Below, piece by piece: positions 43,780-52,524 of a stretch of 64,000 bases of DNA. The notes beneath the pieces are model-generated. The model ran no database searches, was not told the origin of the DNA, and saw only the letters and a list, made by a program, of their open reading frames with translations. This stretch comes from Maritimibacter dapengensis (GTDB lineage: Bacteria; Pseudomonadota; Alphaproteobacteria; Rhodobacterales; Rhodobacteraceae): contig NZ_JAHUZE010000002.1 in the NCBI RefSeq assembly GCF_019218265.1, positions 124,001 through 188,000 on the forward strand. The letters are read 5' to 3'. A program made the translations under genes and the position numbers. Position 1 is the first letter of the stretch. The number at the start of each line of letters is the position of its first letter.

Positions 43780-44979
43780 CTATTCGGGCCCAAGGCCCGC
43801 GCGCATGATCTTGCGGCGCACTGGCGCGATGTCATGCACCGCTTTCAGCCCCAGAAGCCGTGCCGCCTGTATTCCCGCTTCGCCTGATCCGGCGATCCGG
43901 TTGAAAAGGTCGATCACCCGCGCGCGACGGGTGATGTCGGGCATGCGCGCGGTTTCAAAAGCCGACAGCACCTGCGCGGCACCGGGGTCGCCGGGCGACA
44001 GCGCGGCGGCGTCGAGCAATGCGGCGATGTCGTTGAGTGACGTGTTCAGCCCCTGCGCCCCGATGGGCGGAAGCGCGTGCGCGGCCTCGGCCACCACCGC
44101 GACCCGGCCCTCGACGAGGCGGTCGGCGGTTTGCGTTATGATCGGCCAGATCGAGCGCCGTCCCTTGAGCCGCATCCGGCCCAGAAGGTTGGTCGAGCGT
44201 AATTGCATCACGTCCTCGAACTCCGGGACGGGCATATTCATCAACTCGACAGAGCGCGGTCCCTTGTTCATCCACACGATCGCGCTGGCATGTTGTCCGT
44301 CGATATCGGGGAGGGGCACGATGGTGAAAGGCCCACCCTCGTTGTAGATTTCGGTCGAGATATTGTCGTGCGGTGCGTCGTGGGTCACGGTAAAGGCGAG
44401 CGATTTCTGCCCGTAGCGCGTTGTTTTCACACCGATCCCGGCGGCTTCGCGCAGCGGCGAGAATTTCCCGTCCGCGGCAATCGCCAGCTTCGCGCGCACC
44501 GACGAGCCGTCGGTCAGGGCGACGATGACCTCGGAGGTGCGGTTCACGAGGCTCTTGAACCCGGTACCATAAAGCGTGGTGATCCCCTCGGCCTCTTGCA
44601 GGTAGCTCCACAACTCCCGCCGCACGACCCAGTTCATCAGGTTCCAGCCGAAGGGTTCATCCGACACGTCCGAGGCGCGAAACGCCTTGTGCTCACGAAC
44701 CTCGGGGGGCCAGCCGACCGTGTCGATCACCGCCAACTGGTCGAGCGGTTTGGAATGCGGTTCAAGAAGATCCCATAGCCCGCAGGTGCGAAACAGGTCG
44801 CGGGCGGGCTGAAGAAACGCCGTCGAACGGAGGTCCGTGCCGTCCAGATCGGCCTCGGTCACCGGCGGCACGGGGTCGGCCATGACGACCGAGAAACCTC
44901 GCGCCGCGAAACTCGCGGCCGCGATCTGCCCGGCGATGCCGCCGCCGGAAATGAAGATGTCCGCCTCGCGTCGTTCCAT
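43780..44979 (-). CDS. UbiH-family FAD-dependent monooxygenase
   Basis: A 399-residue class A flavoprotein monooxygenase of the UbiH/UbiF/Coq6 group. The FAD loop is ISGGGIAGQIAAASFAARGF (about residues 10-29), and the second FAD signature reads VAVVAEAAHALPPIGAQGLN (about 288-307). In the commoner wording it is GDAAH; here EAAH replaces it, which is a variant rather than a loss. It probably hydroxylates a ubiquinone precursor ring. Its start is five bases before the end of the HAD gene at 44985, so the two share a transcript. Confidence 0.88.
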   Translation of the reverse strand: MERREADIFISGGGIAGQIAAASFAARGFSVVMADPVPPVTEADLDGTDLRSTAFLQPARDLFRTCGLWDLLEPHSKPLDQLAVIDTVGWPPEVREHKAFRASDVSDEPFGWNLMNWVVRRELWSYLQEAEGITTLYGTGFKSLVNRTSEVIVALTDGSSVRAKLAIAADGKFSPLREAAGIGVKTTRYGQKSLAFTVTHDAPHDNISTEIYNEGGPFTIVPLPDIDGQHASAIVWMNKGPRSVELMNMPVPEFEDVMQLRSTNLLGRMRLKGRRSIWPIITQTADRLVEGRVAVVAEAAHALPPIGAQGLNTSLNDIAALLDAAALSPGDPGAAQVLSAFETARMPDITRRARVIDLFNRIAGSGEAGIQAARLLGLKAVHDIAPVRRKIMRAGLGPE

Positions 44980-44984
44980 GGCGC

Positions 44985-45659
44985 TTACTTAGCCTCCGAC
45001 CGGAGCGGGGCCAAGTCCGACAGTTGCGACAGAAAGTCCGAAAGGTTGGTGGTGTGGTGATGGATATGCGCGCCGGGGACGGGTGCGCCCGCGACATGCA
45101 CCGTCTGCATCCCCATCGCATGCGGCACGGCGAGGTTGCGGGGGTCGTCCTCGAACATGGCGGCGGCCAGCGGATCGAACCCGTCGCGAGCGAAGACCGT
45201 TTCGAACGCCTGCCGATTGGGTTTGGCGTGATACCCCGCTTCTTCAACGCCATAGATCGCATCGAACAGCCCGGACAGCCCGCGCGCCTCGATCACCCGT
45301 TCGGCATATGGCACGGTGGCGTTTGTGTAGATAACCCGCCGCCCCGGCAGGTCACCGATCTGGGCGGCAAGGTCGGGGTCGGAAACGAGGGGCGCGAAGG
45401 AAATGTCGTGCACCGCGTCGAGGTAGGGCACCGGGTCGAGATCGTGCTCGGCCATGAGGCCCGCGAGCGTGGTGCCATAGGTCTCCCAATAATGAAGGCG
45501 CAGGCGGTCGGCCTCGTCCCGGTCCACGCCGAGCGCATTCATCACCCAATCCGTCATCAGCACTTCGATCTGATCGAACAGCCCCTGCTCCGGCGGGTAG
45601 AGCGTGTTGTCGAGGTCGAAGACCCAGGTGGTGACGTGGCTGAAACGATGGACGAGCAT
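44985..45659 (-). CDS. Pyrimidine 5'-nucleotidase, HAD superfamily
   Basis: A 224-residue HAD phosphatase, related to the SDT1/pyrimidine 5'-nucleotidase family. Motif I is VFDLDNTLYPPE (about residues 13-24), motif II is YTNATVP (about 113-119), the lysine region is AKPNRQAFETVF and motif III is AMFEDDPRNLAVP. It should remove phosphate from UMP, CMP or similar. The ATG at 45659 is chosen; a TTG 39 bases earlier (45698) would extend it by 13 residues. It is upstream of, and probably co-transcribed with, the UbiH-like gene. Confidence 0.88.
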   Translation of the reverse strand: MLVHRFSHVTTWVFDLDNTLYPPEQGLFDQIEVLMTDWVMNALGVDRDEADRLRLHYWETYGTTLAGLMAEHDLDPVPYLDAVHDISFAPLVSDPDLAAQIGDLPGRRVIYTNATVPYAERVIEARGLSGLFDAIYGVEEAGYHAKPNRQAFETVFARDGFDPLAAAMFEDDPRNLAVPHAMGMQTVHVAGAPVPGAHIHHHTTNLSDFLSQLSDLAPLRSEAK

Positions 45660-45797
45660 GGGCGGAGGGTAGCGGTGCGGGGGGCAGGCGCAAGTCAAAG
45701 CTGCGTCACTCGGTCATCTTTGCGGACCGCCCCGCCGCAATGCTTGATTGTCGGATACCCCCGTGCAAAATCGCGGGACCGAGCGGAGGAGCGTGTT

Positions 45798-46442
45798 TTG
45801 GGCCAGACAAAGAACGGGCAGAAGGATGCCTACGAGCTTATCCTCGATGCCATCGACGAAGGGACCTACAAGCCCGGCGACCGAATGGTGGAGAGCGAAC
45901 TGGCGGACCGTTTCGGCATGTCGCGCACCCCGATCCGCGAGGCGTTGCAGCGGCTCGAGACCCAGAGCCTTCTGAACCGGGACGGGCGCTCGCTCATCGT
46001 CGCGTCGCTCGATCACAACCAGCTTCATGAACTCTACGCCGTGCGGGCCGAGTTGGAAGGTCTGGCCGCGCGGCTCGCCGCACAACATGCGGCACCGGAA
46101 GAACAGCGGGTCTTGCGCGAAATGGTCGAACAGGACCGTGCCTTGATCCATGACCCTGACGCCATGGCGCGGGCCAACAGGCGCTTTCACCGGCAGATCC
46201 AGTTGGCCAGTCACAACCGCTATCTGTTGCAACAGCTCGACCTCGTGCATCGAACCATGGCGCTTCTGGCGACCACGTCGCTTGCGGTCGCGGGGCGCCC
46301 TGAGGATGCCATCGGCGAACATGACGCCATCGTCCGTGCGATCGAAGCACGGGATGGGGATGCGGCAGACGAGGCGCTGCGCACGCATATTTCCAAGGCG
46401 TTCGAGACGCGTCTGAAGCTCGATTCCTTCGACGACGTTTAA
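45798..46442 (+). CDS. GntR family regulator, FCD domain
   Basis: A 214-residue GntR protein with an N-terminal winged helix (YKPGDRMVESELADRFGMSR, then TPIREALQRLE; residues 25-58) and a helical FCD ligand-binding domain. FCD proteins usually bind carboxylates. The start is TTG at 45798, preceded by GGAGGA seven bases upstream, rather than a longer reading with no such site. It is divergent from the HAD gene. ATTGTCGGATACC in the spacer may be its operator. Its stop shares TTAA with the convergent glycosyltransferase gene. Confidence 0.88.
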   Translation: MGQTKNGQKDAYELILDAIDEGTYKPGDRMVESELADRFGMSRTPIREALQRLETQSLLNRDGRSLIVASLDHNQLHELYAVRAELEGLAARLAAQHAAPEEQRVLREMVEQDRALIHDPDAMARANRRFHRQIQLASHNRYLLQQLDLVHRTMALLATTSLAVAGRPEDAIGEHDAIVRAIEARDGDAADEALRTHISKAFETRLKLDSFDDV

Positions 46443-48430
46443 CCCGCGGCGTCCGCCGGCTTGAGTGGGCCGGTCACCGCGTCGAGCGTGTCCTGAATGA
46501 AGTCAGCATGGCCGTGCTGGGTCTTGTCCCAGTAAAACGGCTTTGCGACGATTTCTGCCAGCCCTTTGGCCGCCGCGACCGAGGCGAGGGGGAAATAAAG
46601 ATGCATCGTCGGGACCCACCATCGCAGGAACCGATGCTCCCTCCCAGAAACGGCGAGGATGCCAGTGGCGATGGTCAGCACCTCTGAGGCGAGAAAGGTC
46701 GCGCCGAGCGCGATGAACATCCACCCCGGCATCACTGCGACGAGCGGGTGGGGCAGGCCAAAGGCGACAAGCCAGAAGGACCACAGGAACGGGGCCAGCA
46801 CGAACTGGCTGAGCGTGCCGAGAAACAGGAACTGGACGCCCGCGAATTTCCAGGGCCCAAGCTCTTCGAGGAGCTTCCATGGGCTGCGCATGTGGACGCC
46901 GTAGGTCATGGCGTAACCCTTGATCCAGCGCGAGCGTTGCTTGACCCAGGGCCACCACCTGCAATTTGCCTCTTCTTTCGTGACGGTTCCGATCAACTCG
47001 GTCCGAAACCCGCGCCGCGCGAGACGGATGCCGAGGTCGGCGTCTTCGGTCACGTTATGAGCGTCCCACCCGCCGAGGCTTTCCAGCGCGGCGCGACGAA
47101 AGAACACCGTGGTGCCACCCAGCGGCACGGCAAACCCCATCCGCTCCATCCCCGGAAGCACGATGCGGAACCATGTCGCGTATTCGATCGTGAAACAGCG
47201 GCTGAGCCAATTGGTGCGCGCGTTGTAGAAATCCAGCACGCCTTGAAGGCAGGCGACCCAAGGCCCGGCCTCGTGAAACCGGTCCACGATCCGATGGATT
47301 TGGTCGGGGTCCGGCGCGTCTTCGGCGTCATAGATCCCGATGATCGAGCCGCGACAGAAGTCGAGCGCGAAATTCATCGCGCGGGGCTTCGTGCGAACGG
47401 TTCCACGTGGCACGATGATCTGGCGCATCCAAGGCGGCAAGTTCGAGCGCGCGAGCGTGGCTTGCGTAAGCGTGTCGTCCTCTTCCACGATCAGGCAGAT
47501 GTCGAGAAGCGCGCGGGGATAATCCAGCACGCTCAGCCGCTTCACCAGACGGCCGGCGATTTCCCGTTCCTTGTAGAGCGGCACGAGGATCGAGACCGTA
47601 GGCAGAATGTGTGCTGGTGGCTCCGCGTCGTATGACCTCTTCCCATCCGGGCTTCGACCGCGGCGTATGAACATGGCGGCTGCCACCAACTTGATCGTCG
47701 AGTTGATCAGCAAGGTCAGGACGGCCCATGCGGTCAGGAGGGCGAAGCCCCAGACTGGCGAGATTGCGAACAACGTCGCCAGTGCGAGGACGATCGAAAG
47801 ACCGATCCGTCCGGCCACGCGGGTTTGCCATGTTCGGCAGGATTCACCCGCGTCGACACGGGTCTCGGCGCGGCGTGCGAGGTCCCGGTGGCGGAGCGAT
47901 ATGAGCGAGGCCTGAATGTCGGCTTCCGGCGCAACGGCCAGCCGTAGGTGGCCGAAATGGTCCGGCAGACGGGGTGCAATACCTCCGAACTCGTCAGGGC
48001 GGGAGCAGATGAGGACGATGGCACCGCCTACACGTTTCCATGGCAATACGCCGTGACGGATACAGAATTCGACGCCCAGCTCGTCGACCAGACGCACGTC
48101 CGGCGGATCCCGGCCCAGATCGGCGACGACAGTGCGGTGGCGTTCGGCGAGGGCCGCGTGGAACGCGCCGGACGTCACCATTCCATTCGCAAGCAGGATG
48201 TCTCCGAGCCGGGCCTCCTCCCGCTTTTGTCGCGACAGGGCTTCGGCGAGATCCTCGCTGGAAATCGCGCCGCGCTCCACGAGCGTCTGTCCAAGAAGCC
48301 GTGTCGCCACGGGCGAATTGCGCCGCTCGCCCTGCACGGGCGCTGCCGCGACATGCGGCGCCGACCCGCCATGATCCGGCGGGTGTTCGGTTGTCTCGAC
48401 GCAGTGATCGACGAGTTCGGGTTCCGCCAT
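46439..48430 (-). CDS. Membrane glycosyltransferase with MshEN-like N-terminus
   Basis: A 663-residue protein. Residues about 42-96 hold two tandem copies resembling the MshEN c-di-GMP motif (RLLGQTLVERGAISSEDLAE, then RLGDILLANGMVTSGAFHAA). Then come two membrane helices (about 207-252), a family 2 glycosyltransferase domain with VSILVPLYKEREIA, EEDD, YDAEDAPDP, TEDADLGIRLARRG and QRSRW (the DXD-like and QxxRW catalytic set), and three or four further helices. The layout resembles NfrB-type proteins that make an exopolysaccharide under c-di-GMP control. The sugar and linkage are unknown. Confidence 0.88.
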   Translation of the reverse strand: MAEPELVDHCVETTEHPPDHGGSAPHVAAAPVQGERRNSPVATRLLGQTLVERGAISSEDLAEALSRQKREEARLGDILLANGMVTSGAFHAALAERHRTVVADLGRDPPDVRLVDELGVEFCIRHGVLPWKRVGGAIVLICSRPDEFGGIAPRLPDHFGHLRLAVAPEADIQASLISLRHRDLARRAETRVDAGESCRTWQTRVAGRIGLSIVLALATLFAISPVWGFALLTAWAVLTLLINSTIKLVAAAMFIRRGRSPDGKRSYDAEPPAHILPTVSILVPLYKEREIAGRLVKRLSVLDYPRALLDICLIVEEDDTLTQATLARSNLPPWMRQIIVPRGTVRTKPRAMNFALDFCRGSIIGIYDAEDAPDPDQIHRIVDRFHEAGPWVACLQGVLDFYNARTNWLSRCFTIEYATWFRIVLPGMERMGFAVPLGGTTVFFRRAALESLGGWDAHNVTEDADLGIRLARRGFRTELIGTVTKEEANCRWWPWVKQRSRWIKGYAMTYGVHMRSPWKLLEELGPWKFAGVQFLFLGTLSQFVLAPFLWSFWLVAFGLPHPLVAVMPGWMFIALGATFLASEVLTIATGILAVSGREHRFLRWWVPTMHLYFPLASVAAAKGLAEIVAKPFYWDKTQHGHADFIQDTLDAVTGPLKPADAAG

Positions 48431-48518
48431 AGCGACCGGTTCGTTCCCTTCGTGACGATTGGTTCAGTTTGCGTCGCGGAGGGTTAACGTCAGGTTAATG
48501 ATAGGCGGTTGTGAGCCC

Positions 48519-49670
48519 CTACTTGCGTGCCGACATCGCGTCAGCGAACCGTTCGAACAGGTAGTAGCTGTCCATCGGGCCCGGGCTGGCCTCCGGGTGA
48601 TACTGGACCGAGAAGACCGGGCGGTCGTCCATCGCGATCCCGCAGTTCGACCCGTCGAAAAGCGAGATATGCGTTTCCGTGACGCCTTTGGGCAGACTTT
48701 GAGAATCCACCGTGAACCCGTGGTTCATCGACGTAATCTCGACCTTGCCGGTGGTTTTGTCCTTGACCGGGTGGTTCGCGCCGTGGTGCCCGTGGTTCAT
48801 CTTGATCGTGTTGGCCCCGAGCGCGAGCGCGAGCATCTGATGGCCAAGGCAGATACCGAACACCGGAAGATCGGTGTCGTTCAGCACCGACTGGATCATC
48901 GGCACGGCATAGGCGCCGGTGGCCGCCGGATCGCCGGGGCCGTTGGACAGGAATATCCCGTCCGGATTGTGCGCGAGTACGTCTTCGGCCGTGGCGGTGG
49001 CAGGCAGGACGGTGACATCGCACCCGGCCGAAGCGAGGCAGCGCAGGATGTTGCGTTTCGCGCCGTAGTCGATGGCCACAACCTTGTGCACCGGCTTGTC
49101 CTGCTTGGGAAAGCCGTCCGGCCAGGCCCACCGCATTTCATCCCATCTGTAGCTCTGGGCGCAGGTCACCTTGCCTGCGAGGTCCAGCCCGACGAGACCG
49201 GGGAACGACCGGGCCTTGGCAACGAGGTTTTCGAGATCGAAATTTCCGTCCGGATCATGGGCGAGCGCCACGTGCGGCGCGCCCTGTTGCCGGATCGCGC
49301 GGGTCAGCCGCCGGGTGTCGATACCCCCGATGCCGATCCGTCCGCGTTTTTCGAGCCAGTCCGACAGATCCGATGTCGCGCGCCAGTTCGAGGGCTCGGT
49401 CGGATCCCATTTGACGACCATGCCTTCGGCCACCGGGTCCTGGGTTTCGTCGTCCTCGGGCGTGACGCCGGTATTGCCGATATGGGGAAAGGTGAATGTC
49501 ACGACCTGACCCGCGTAAGAGGGATCGGTCATGATTTCCTGATACCCCGTCATCGCAGTGTTGAAGCAGAGCTCGGCGGTGGTCACTCCGGTCGCGCCGA
49601 AGCCCTTGCCGTAGAAAACGGTTCCGTCTGCGAGGGCGAGGCAGGCGGTCGGTTTGGTCGTGGCAGACAT
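48519..49670 (-). CDS. carA: Carbamoyl-phosphate synthase small subunit
   Basis: A 383-residue glutaminase subunit that supplies ammonia for carbamoyl phosphate in arginine and pyrimidine synthesis. The small-subunit N-terminal domain is present (LALADGTVFYGKGFGATGVT), and the class I glutamine amidotransferase domain has the catalytic Cys in PVFGICLGHQMLALALG (about residues 263-279) and His/Glu in VQYHPEASPGP. GGGGAG lies upstream of the ATG at 49670. It is divergent from the YqeY gene. carB is not in this window. Confidence 0.97.
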   Translation of the reverse strand: MSATTKPTACLALADGTVFYGKGFGATGVTTAELCFNTAMTGYQEIMTDPSYAGQVVTFTFPHIGNTGVTPEDDETQDPVAEGMVVKWDPTEPSNWRATSDLSDWLEKRGRIGIGGIDTRRLTRAIRQQGAPHVALAHDPDGNFDLENLVAKARSFPGLVGLDLAGKVTCAQSYRWDEMRWAWPDGFPKQDKPVHKVVAIDYGAKRNILRCLASAGCDVTVLPATATAEDVLAHNPDGIFLSNGPGDPAATGAYAVPMIQSVLNDTDLPVFGICLGHQMLALALGANTIKMNHGHHGANHPVKDKTTGKVEITSMNHGFTVDSQSLPKGVTETHISLFDGSNCGIAMDDRPVFSVQYHPEASPGPMDSYYLFERFADAMSARK

Positions 49671-49803
49671 GTCAGAAACTCCCCGGCGGATCGCGTGGTT
49701 CCTAAGGCTGGTGCCTTGCAGGGTCAAGAGGCGACCCCGCTTGTTTTCCGTGTTGCGATTGCATATCTAGCGGGCTTCGTGATTCCACATTGGAGATCCG
49801 GAG

Positions 49804-50265
49804 ATGGACCTTCGCACACGTTTGAACGACGCGCTGAAATCCGCGATGCGCGAGAAACAGGCCCAACGCCTGTCGACCCTGCGTCTGATCAACGCGGCCA
49901 TCAAGGACCGCGAGATCGACCAGCGCGGCAAAGGCGATGAAGCCACCGAAGTGACGGACGACGTGATCCTGTCGATCCTCGGCAAGATGGTGAAGCAGCG
50001 CCAGGAATCCGCGCGCGCCTACGAAGAAGGCGGGCGGCTGGAACTGGCAGAAAACGAGCGCAACGAAATCGAGATCATAGAAGAATTCCTCCCCAAGCAA
50101 TTGAGCGAGGACGAGGTCGAAGCCGCAGTGGCGAAAGCGATCACCGACGTCGGCGCGAATTCGATTCGCGACATGGGTAAGGTCATGGGCCAGCTCAAAT
50201 CGAAATACACCGGCCAGATGGATTTCGGCGCGGTGGGCCCAAAGGTCAAAGCCCGGCTCGGGTAA
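49804..50265 (+). CDS. GatB/YqeY domain protein
   Basis: A 153-residue protein of the YqeY family, whose helical domain is also found at the end of GatB. Segments LRTRLNDALKSAMREKQAQR, RLSTLRLINAAIKDREIDQR and FLPKQLSEDEVEAAVAKAI are typical. Homology to the tRNA-binding tail of GatB suggests an RNA-related role, not shown for the free protein. GGAGATCCGGAG precedes the ATG. It is divergent from carA, as in many alphaproteobacteria. Confidence 0.92.
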   Translation: MDLRTRLNDALKSAMREKQAQRLSTLRLINAAIKDREIDQRGKGDEATEVTDDVILSILGKMVKQRQESARAYEEGGRLELAENERNEIEIIEEFLPKQLSEDEVEAAVAKAITDVGANSIRDMGKVMGQLKSKYTGQMDFGAVGPKVKARLG

Positions 50266-50398
50266 GACGCGCTCTGGACCTGTGCGCTGATACGGAGAAT
50301 GATCGACTGGCCGTGCGTTGACAGGTCGCCCGTGACGCGCGAGGTCGGGTGGGTGATCGGTCCGGCCGAACACGAGTGTCCCAGTTCCGAGGCCCGCC

Positions 50399-51862
50399 AT
50401 GCCGACCGATGCAATCGCCCCTGAAATGATCTCGCCCGAACGGCCAGGACTTCTGTCGCCGCGTGACCGGCTGGTCATCGGCCTCTTGTTGATCTCGACC
50501 TTCGTGATGATCCTGAACGAGACGGTGATGGCCGTCGCGCTGCCGCGCCTGATGGTCGATCTGGATGTGACCGCGAGCGCGGCGCAATGGCTGACAACCG
50601 CGTTCCTGCTCACGATGGCGGTGGTGATCCCGATCACCGGGTTCCTGATCCAGCGCTATCACACCCGCACGGTGTTCCTGAGCGCGCTGTCATTCTTCAG
50701 CCTCGGAACTTTCGTCGCTGCGGTTGCGCCGGGGCTGGGCGTGCTCGTGCTTGGTCGCGTGGTGCAGGCCTGCGGCACAGCGATGATGATGCCCCTTCTG
50801 ATGACCACGGTCATGACGCTGGTGCCACCTGACGGGCGCGGCAAGGTGATGGGCAATATCTCGATCGTGATTTCGGTCGCGCCTGCCATAGGGCCGACGA
50901 TTTCGGGCATTATCCTGAACCTGCTCGACTGGCGCTGGATGTTCTGGCTGATCCTGCCCATCGGGTTGACTGCGCTCGCCATGGGCTATGCCCGCCTCAC
51001 CAATGTGACCGAACCCAAGAAAGTGCCGCTCGACATCCTGTCCGTCCCGCTCTCCGCCATCGGCTTCGGCGGGCTGGTTTATGGCTTGTCGGCCATCGGC
51101 GAGGGACATGGGGGCGGGAGTGCGATGCCACCCTGGCTTCCGGTCGCGGTCGGGGTCGTCGTCCTGAGTGTGTTCGTCTGGCGGCAGCTCGCTCTCGGTG
51201 CACGGGAACGGGCTTTCCTCGACCTCAGGACCTTCCGGTTCCCGGTTTTCACAGTTGGTGTCGTCATGATGGCGCTCGCCATGATGGGGTTGTTCGGAAT
51301 GATCATCCTGCTTCCGATCTACATGCAGAACGTGCTCGGGATGGAGCCGCTTCAGGCCGGGTTGATGCTCCTGCCCGGCGGTTTGACGATGGGGCTGCTC
51401 GCGCCGTTCGTCGGGCAGCTCTTCGACGCCCATGGCGCGCGAAAGCTGGTCATTCCCGGTGCTGTCGCAGTGGCGACCGCGCTCTGGATCATGGCCACCT
51501 TCGGCACGGGGACGACGATTGCGATGGTCCTCGGCGCGCATATCATCCTGAGCGTCGGGCTCGCCTTCCTGTTCACGCCGCTGTTCACGTCGAGCCTCGG
51601 GGCGTTGCCGAATGACCTTTACTCGCACGGCTCGGCGCTGATCGGGACGATCCAGCAGGTCGCCGGGGCCGCCGGCATCGCGTTGTTCGTGTCGGTCATG
51701 TCCCTGCGCAGCGCGGCGTTGATGGCGGGCGGAACGGGCGAGGTGGAAGCGCTGGCCGCAGGCCTTCGGCTTGGCTTCATGTGCGGCGCAAGTGCCTCGC
51801 TGTTCCTGATTGTCGCCGGATTTTTCGTCCGCCGCCCACCGGACCAGGCCCCGTCACATTGA
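50399..51862 (+). CDS. MFS transporter, DHA2 drug:H+ antiporter family
   Basis: A 487-residue membrane protein with about 14 helices, the layout of DHA2 (EmrB-like) drug:proton antiporters. It begins with an N-terminal polar tail, then LVIGLLLISTFVMILNETVM and the motif-rich LDVTASAAQWLTTAFLLTMA. The LGRVVQACGTAMMMPLLMTT helix fits motif C-like sequence. The substrate cannot be predicted, and no EmrA-type adaptor or regulator is adjacent. It starts 133 bases after the YqeY gene. Five stem-loops follow its stop. Confidence 0.93.
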   Translation: MPTDAIAPEMISPERPGLLSPRDRLVIGLLLISTFVMILNETVMAVALPRLMVDLDVTASAAQWLTTAFLLTMAVVIPITGFLIQRYHTRTVFLSALSFFSLGTFVAAVAPGLGVLVLGRVVQACGTAMMMPLLMTTVMTLVPPDGRGKVMGNISIVISVAPAIGPTISGIILNLLDWRWMFWLILPIGLTALAMGYARLTNVTEPKKVPLDILSVPLSAIGFGGLVYGLSAIGEGHGGGSAMPPWLPVAVGVVVLSVFVWRQLALGARERAFLDLRTFRFPVFTVGVVMMALAMMGLFGMIILLPIYMQNVLGMEPLQAGLMLLPGGLTMGLLAPFVGQLFDAHGARKLVIPGAVAVATALWIMATFGTGTTIAMVLGAHIILSVGLAFLFTPLFTSSLGALPNDLYSHGSALIGTIQQVAGAAGIALFVSVMSLRSAALMAGGTGEVEALAAGLRLGFMCGASASLFLIVAGFFVRRPPDQAPSH

Positions 51863-51983
51863 GTGCACCCGAAGGGTGCACGCCGGATGAGCGCGGCATT
51901 GCCGCGCGACCAGGGGCGCTGCCCCTGACGGTGCATCGAAGATGCACCGACCCCGAGGTATTTATGGAACGGTGAAACCGTTC
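51862..51983. repeat. Five tandem perfect stem-loops with three-base loops
   Basis: Between the MFS gene and the DUF2244 gene, five stems follow each other: 51863-51881 (8 pairs, loop GAA), 51891-51907 (7 pairs, loop ATT), 51912-51926 (6 pairs, loop GCT), 51930-51948 (8 pairs, loop GAA) and 51967-51983 (7 pairs, loop GAA). The first, fourth and fifth share the GAA loop. No long T run follows, except for ATTTATGG before the last. The fifth overlaps the DUF2244 stop. They may act as a two-way transcript end or as RNA stabilisers. Confidence 0.7.
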
Positions 51984-52524
51984 ACTGACGGCGCGATTTC
52001 GCGAGCGTCAGCGCGCGGGACAGCTCGTCATGGAGGCGGGGGCGCTCGTCATCGGACAGGAACGCGCCGATCTCGACCTCGCGCCCGTTGCCTTTGAGCG
52101 TGATGTAATCCTTGACCGGCCCGCTGTCGCGGTGGCGCTCGACGCTGACCCAATGCGGGTTCGCTTCCCATTCCGCGTGTTGCGCGCGGGGGCCGGTGCG
52201 GGTCAGGCGCATGTGATCCGGCCAGATCGTGAGCTCTTCGAGGATCTCGCCGTCGCGGTAGCTCCTGCCGATGAACCACCACAGACCCGCGATGGCGATG
52301 AGGCCAGGGACAAGGAGCCACCACATCGCCGCCGTGCCGACGAAGCCCGCGACCGGGATCATCAGCGCGACATAGGCGAAGCCGATGGCGAAGGCGAAGC
52401 CGCGTTTCGGAAGCGAGCGGTAGGGCCAGAGGTGCAGCACGGCGATGGGGTCGCCGCCCTCGGCGTGCCCCGGGGCGTCCTGCACGGGCGGCTCGGTGAT
52501 CGGATGGTTCCACTCATAGGGCAT
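51982..52524 (-). CDS. DUF2244 family membrane protein
   Basis: A 180-residue protein (MPYEWNHPITEPPVQDAPGH...) with two adjacent hydrophobic helices near the middle (FAFAIGFAYVALMIPVAGFV and MWWLLVPGLIAIAGLWWFIG). The remainder, ANPHWVSVERHRDSG, matches the DUF2244 family, usually found near cytochrome oxidase genes in alphaproteobacteria. Its role is not known; the family is suspected in oxidase assembly. It overlaps the upstream membrane gene by ATGA and is downstream of ctaD on the same strand. Confidence 0.85.
   Translation of the reverse strand: MPYEWNHPITEPPVQDAPGHAEGGDPIAVLHLWPYRSLPKRGFAFAIGFAYVALMIPVAGFVGTAAMWWLLVPGLIAIAGLWWFIGRSYRDGEILEELTIWPDHMRLTRTGPRAQHAEWEANPHWVSVERHRDSGPVKDYITLKGNGREVEIGAFLSDDERPRLHDELSRALTLAKSRRQ

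Noticed and set aside
50266-50398. A promoter or small RNA between the YqeY gene and the MFS gene
   Set aside because: TTGACA at about 50313 has no -10 partner that convinces, and no stem with a T run is visible.
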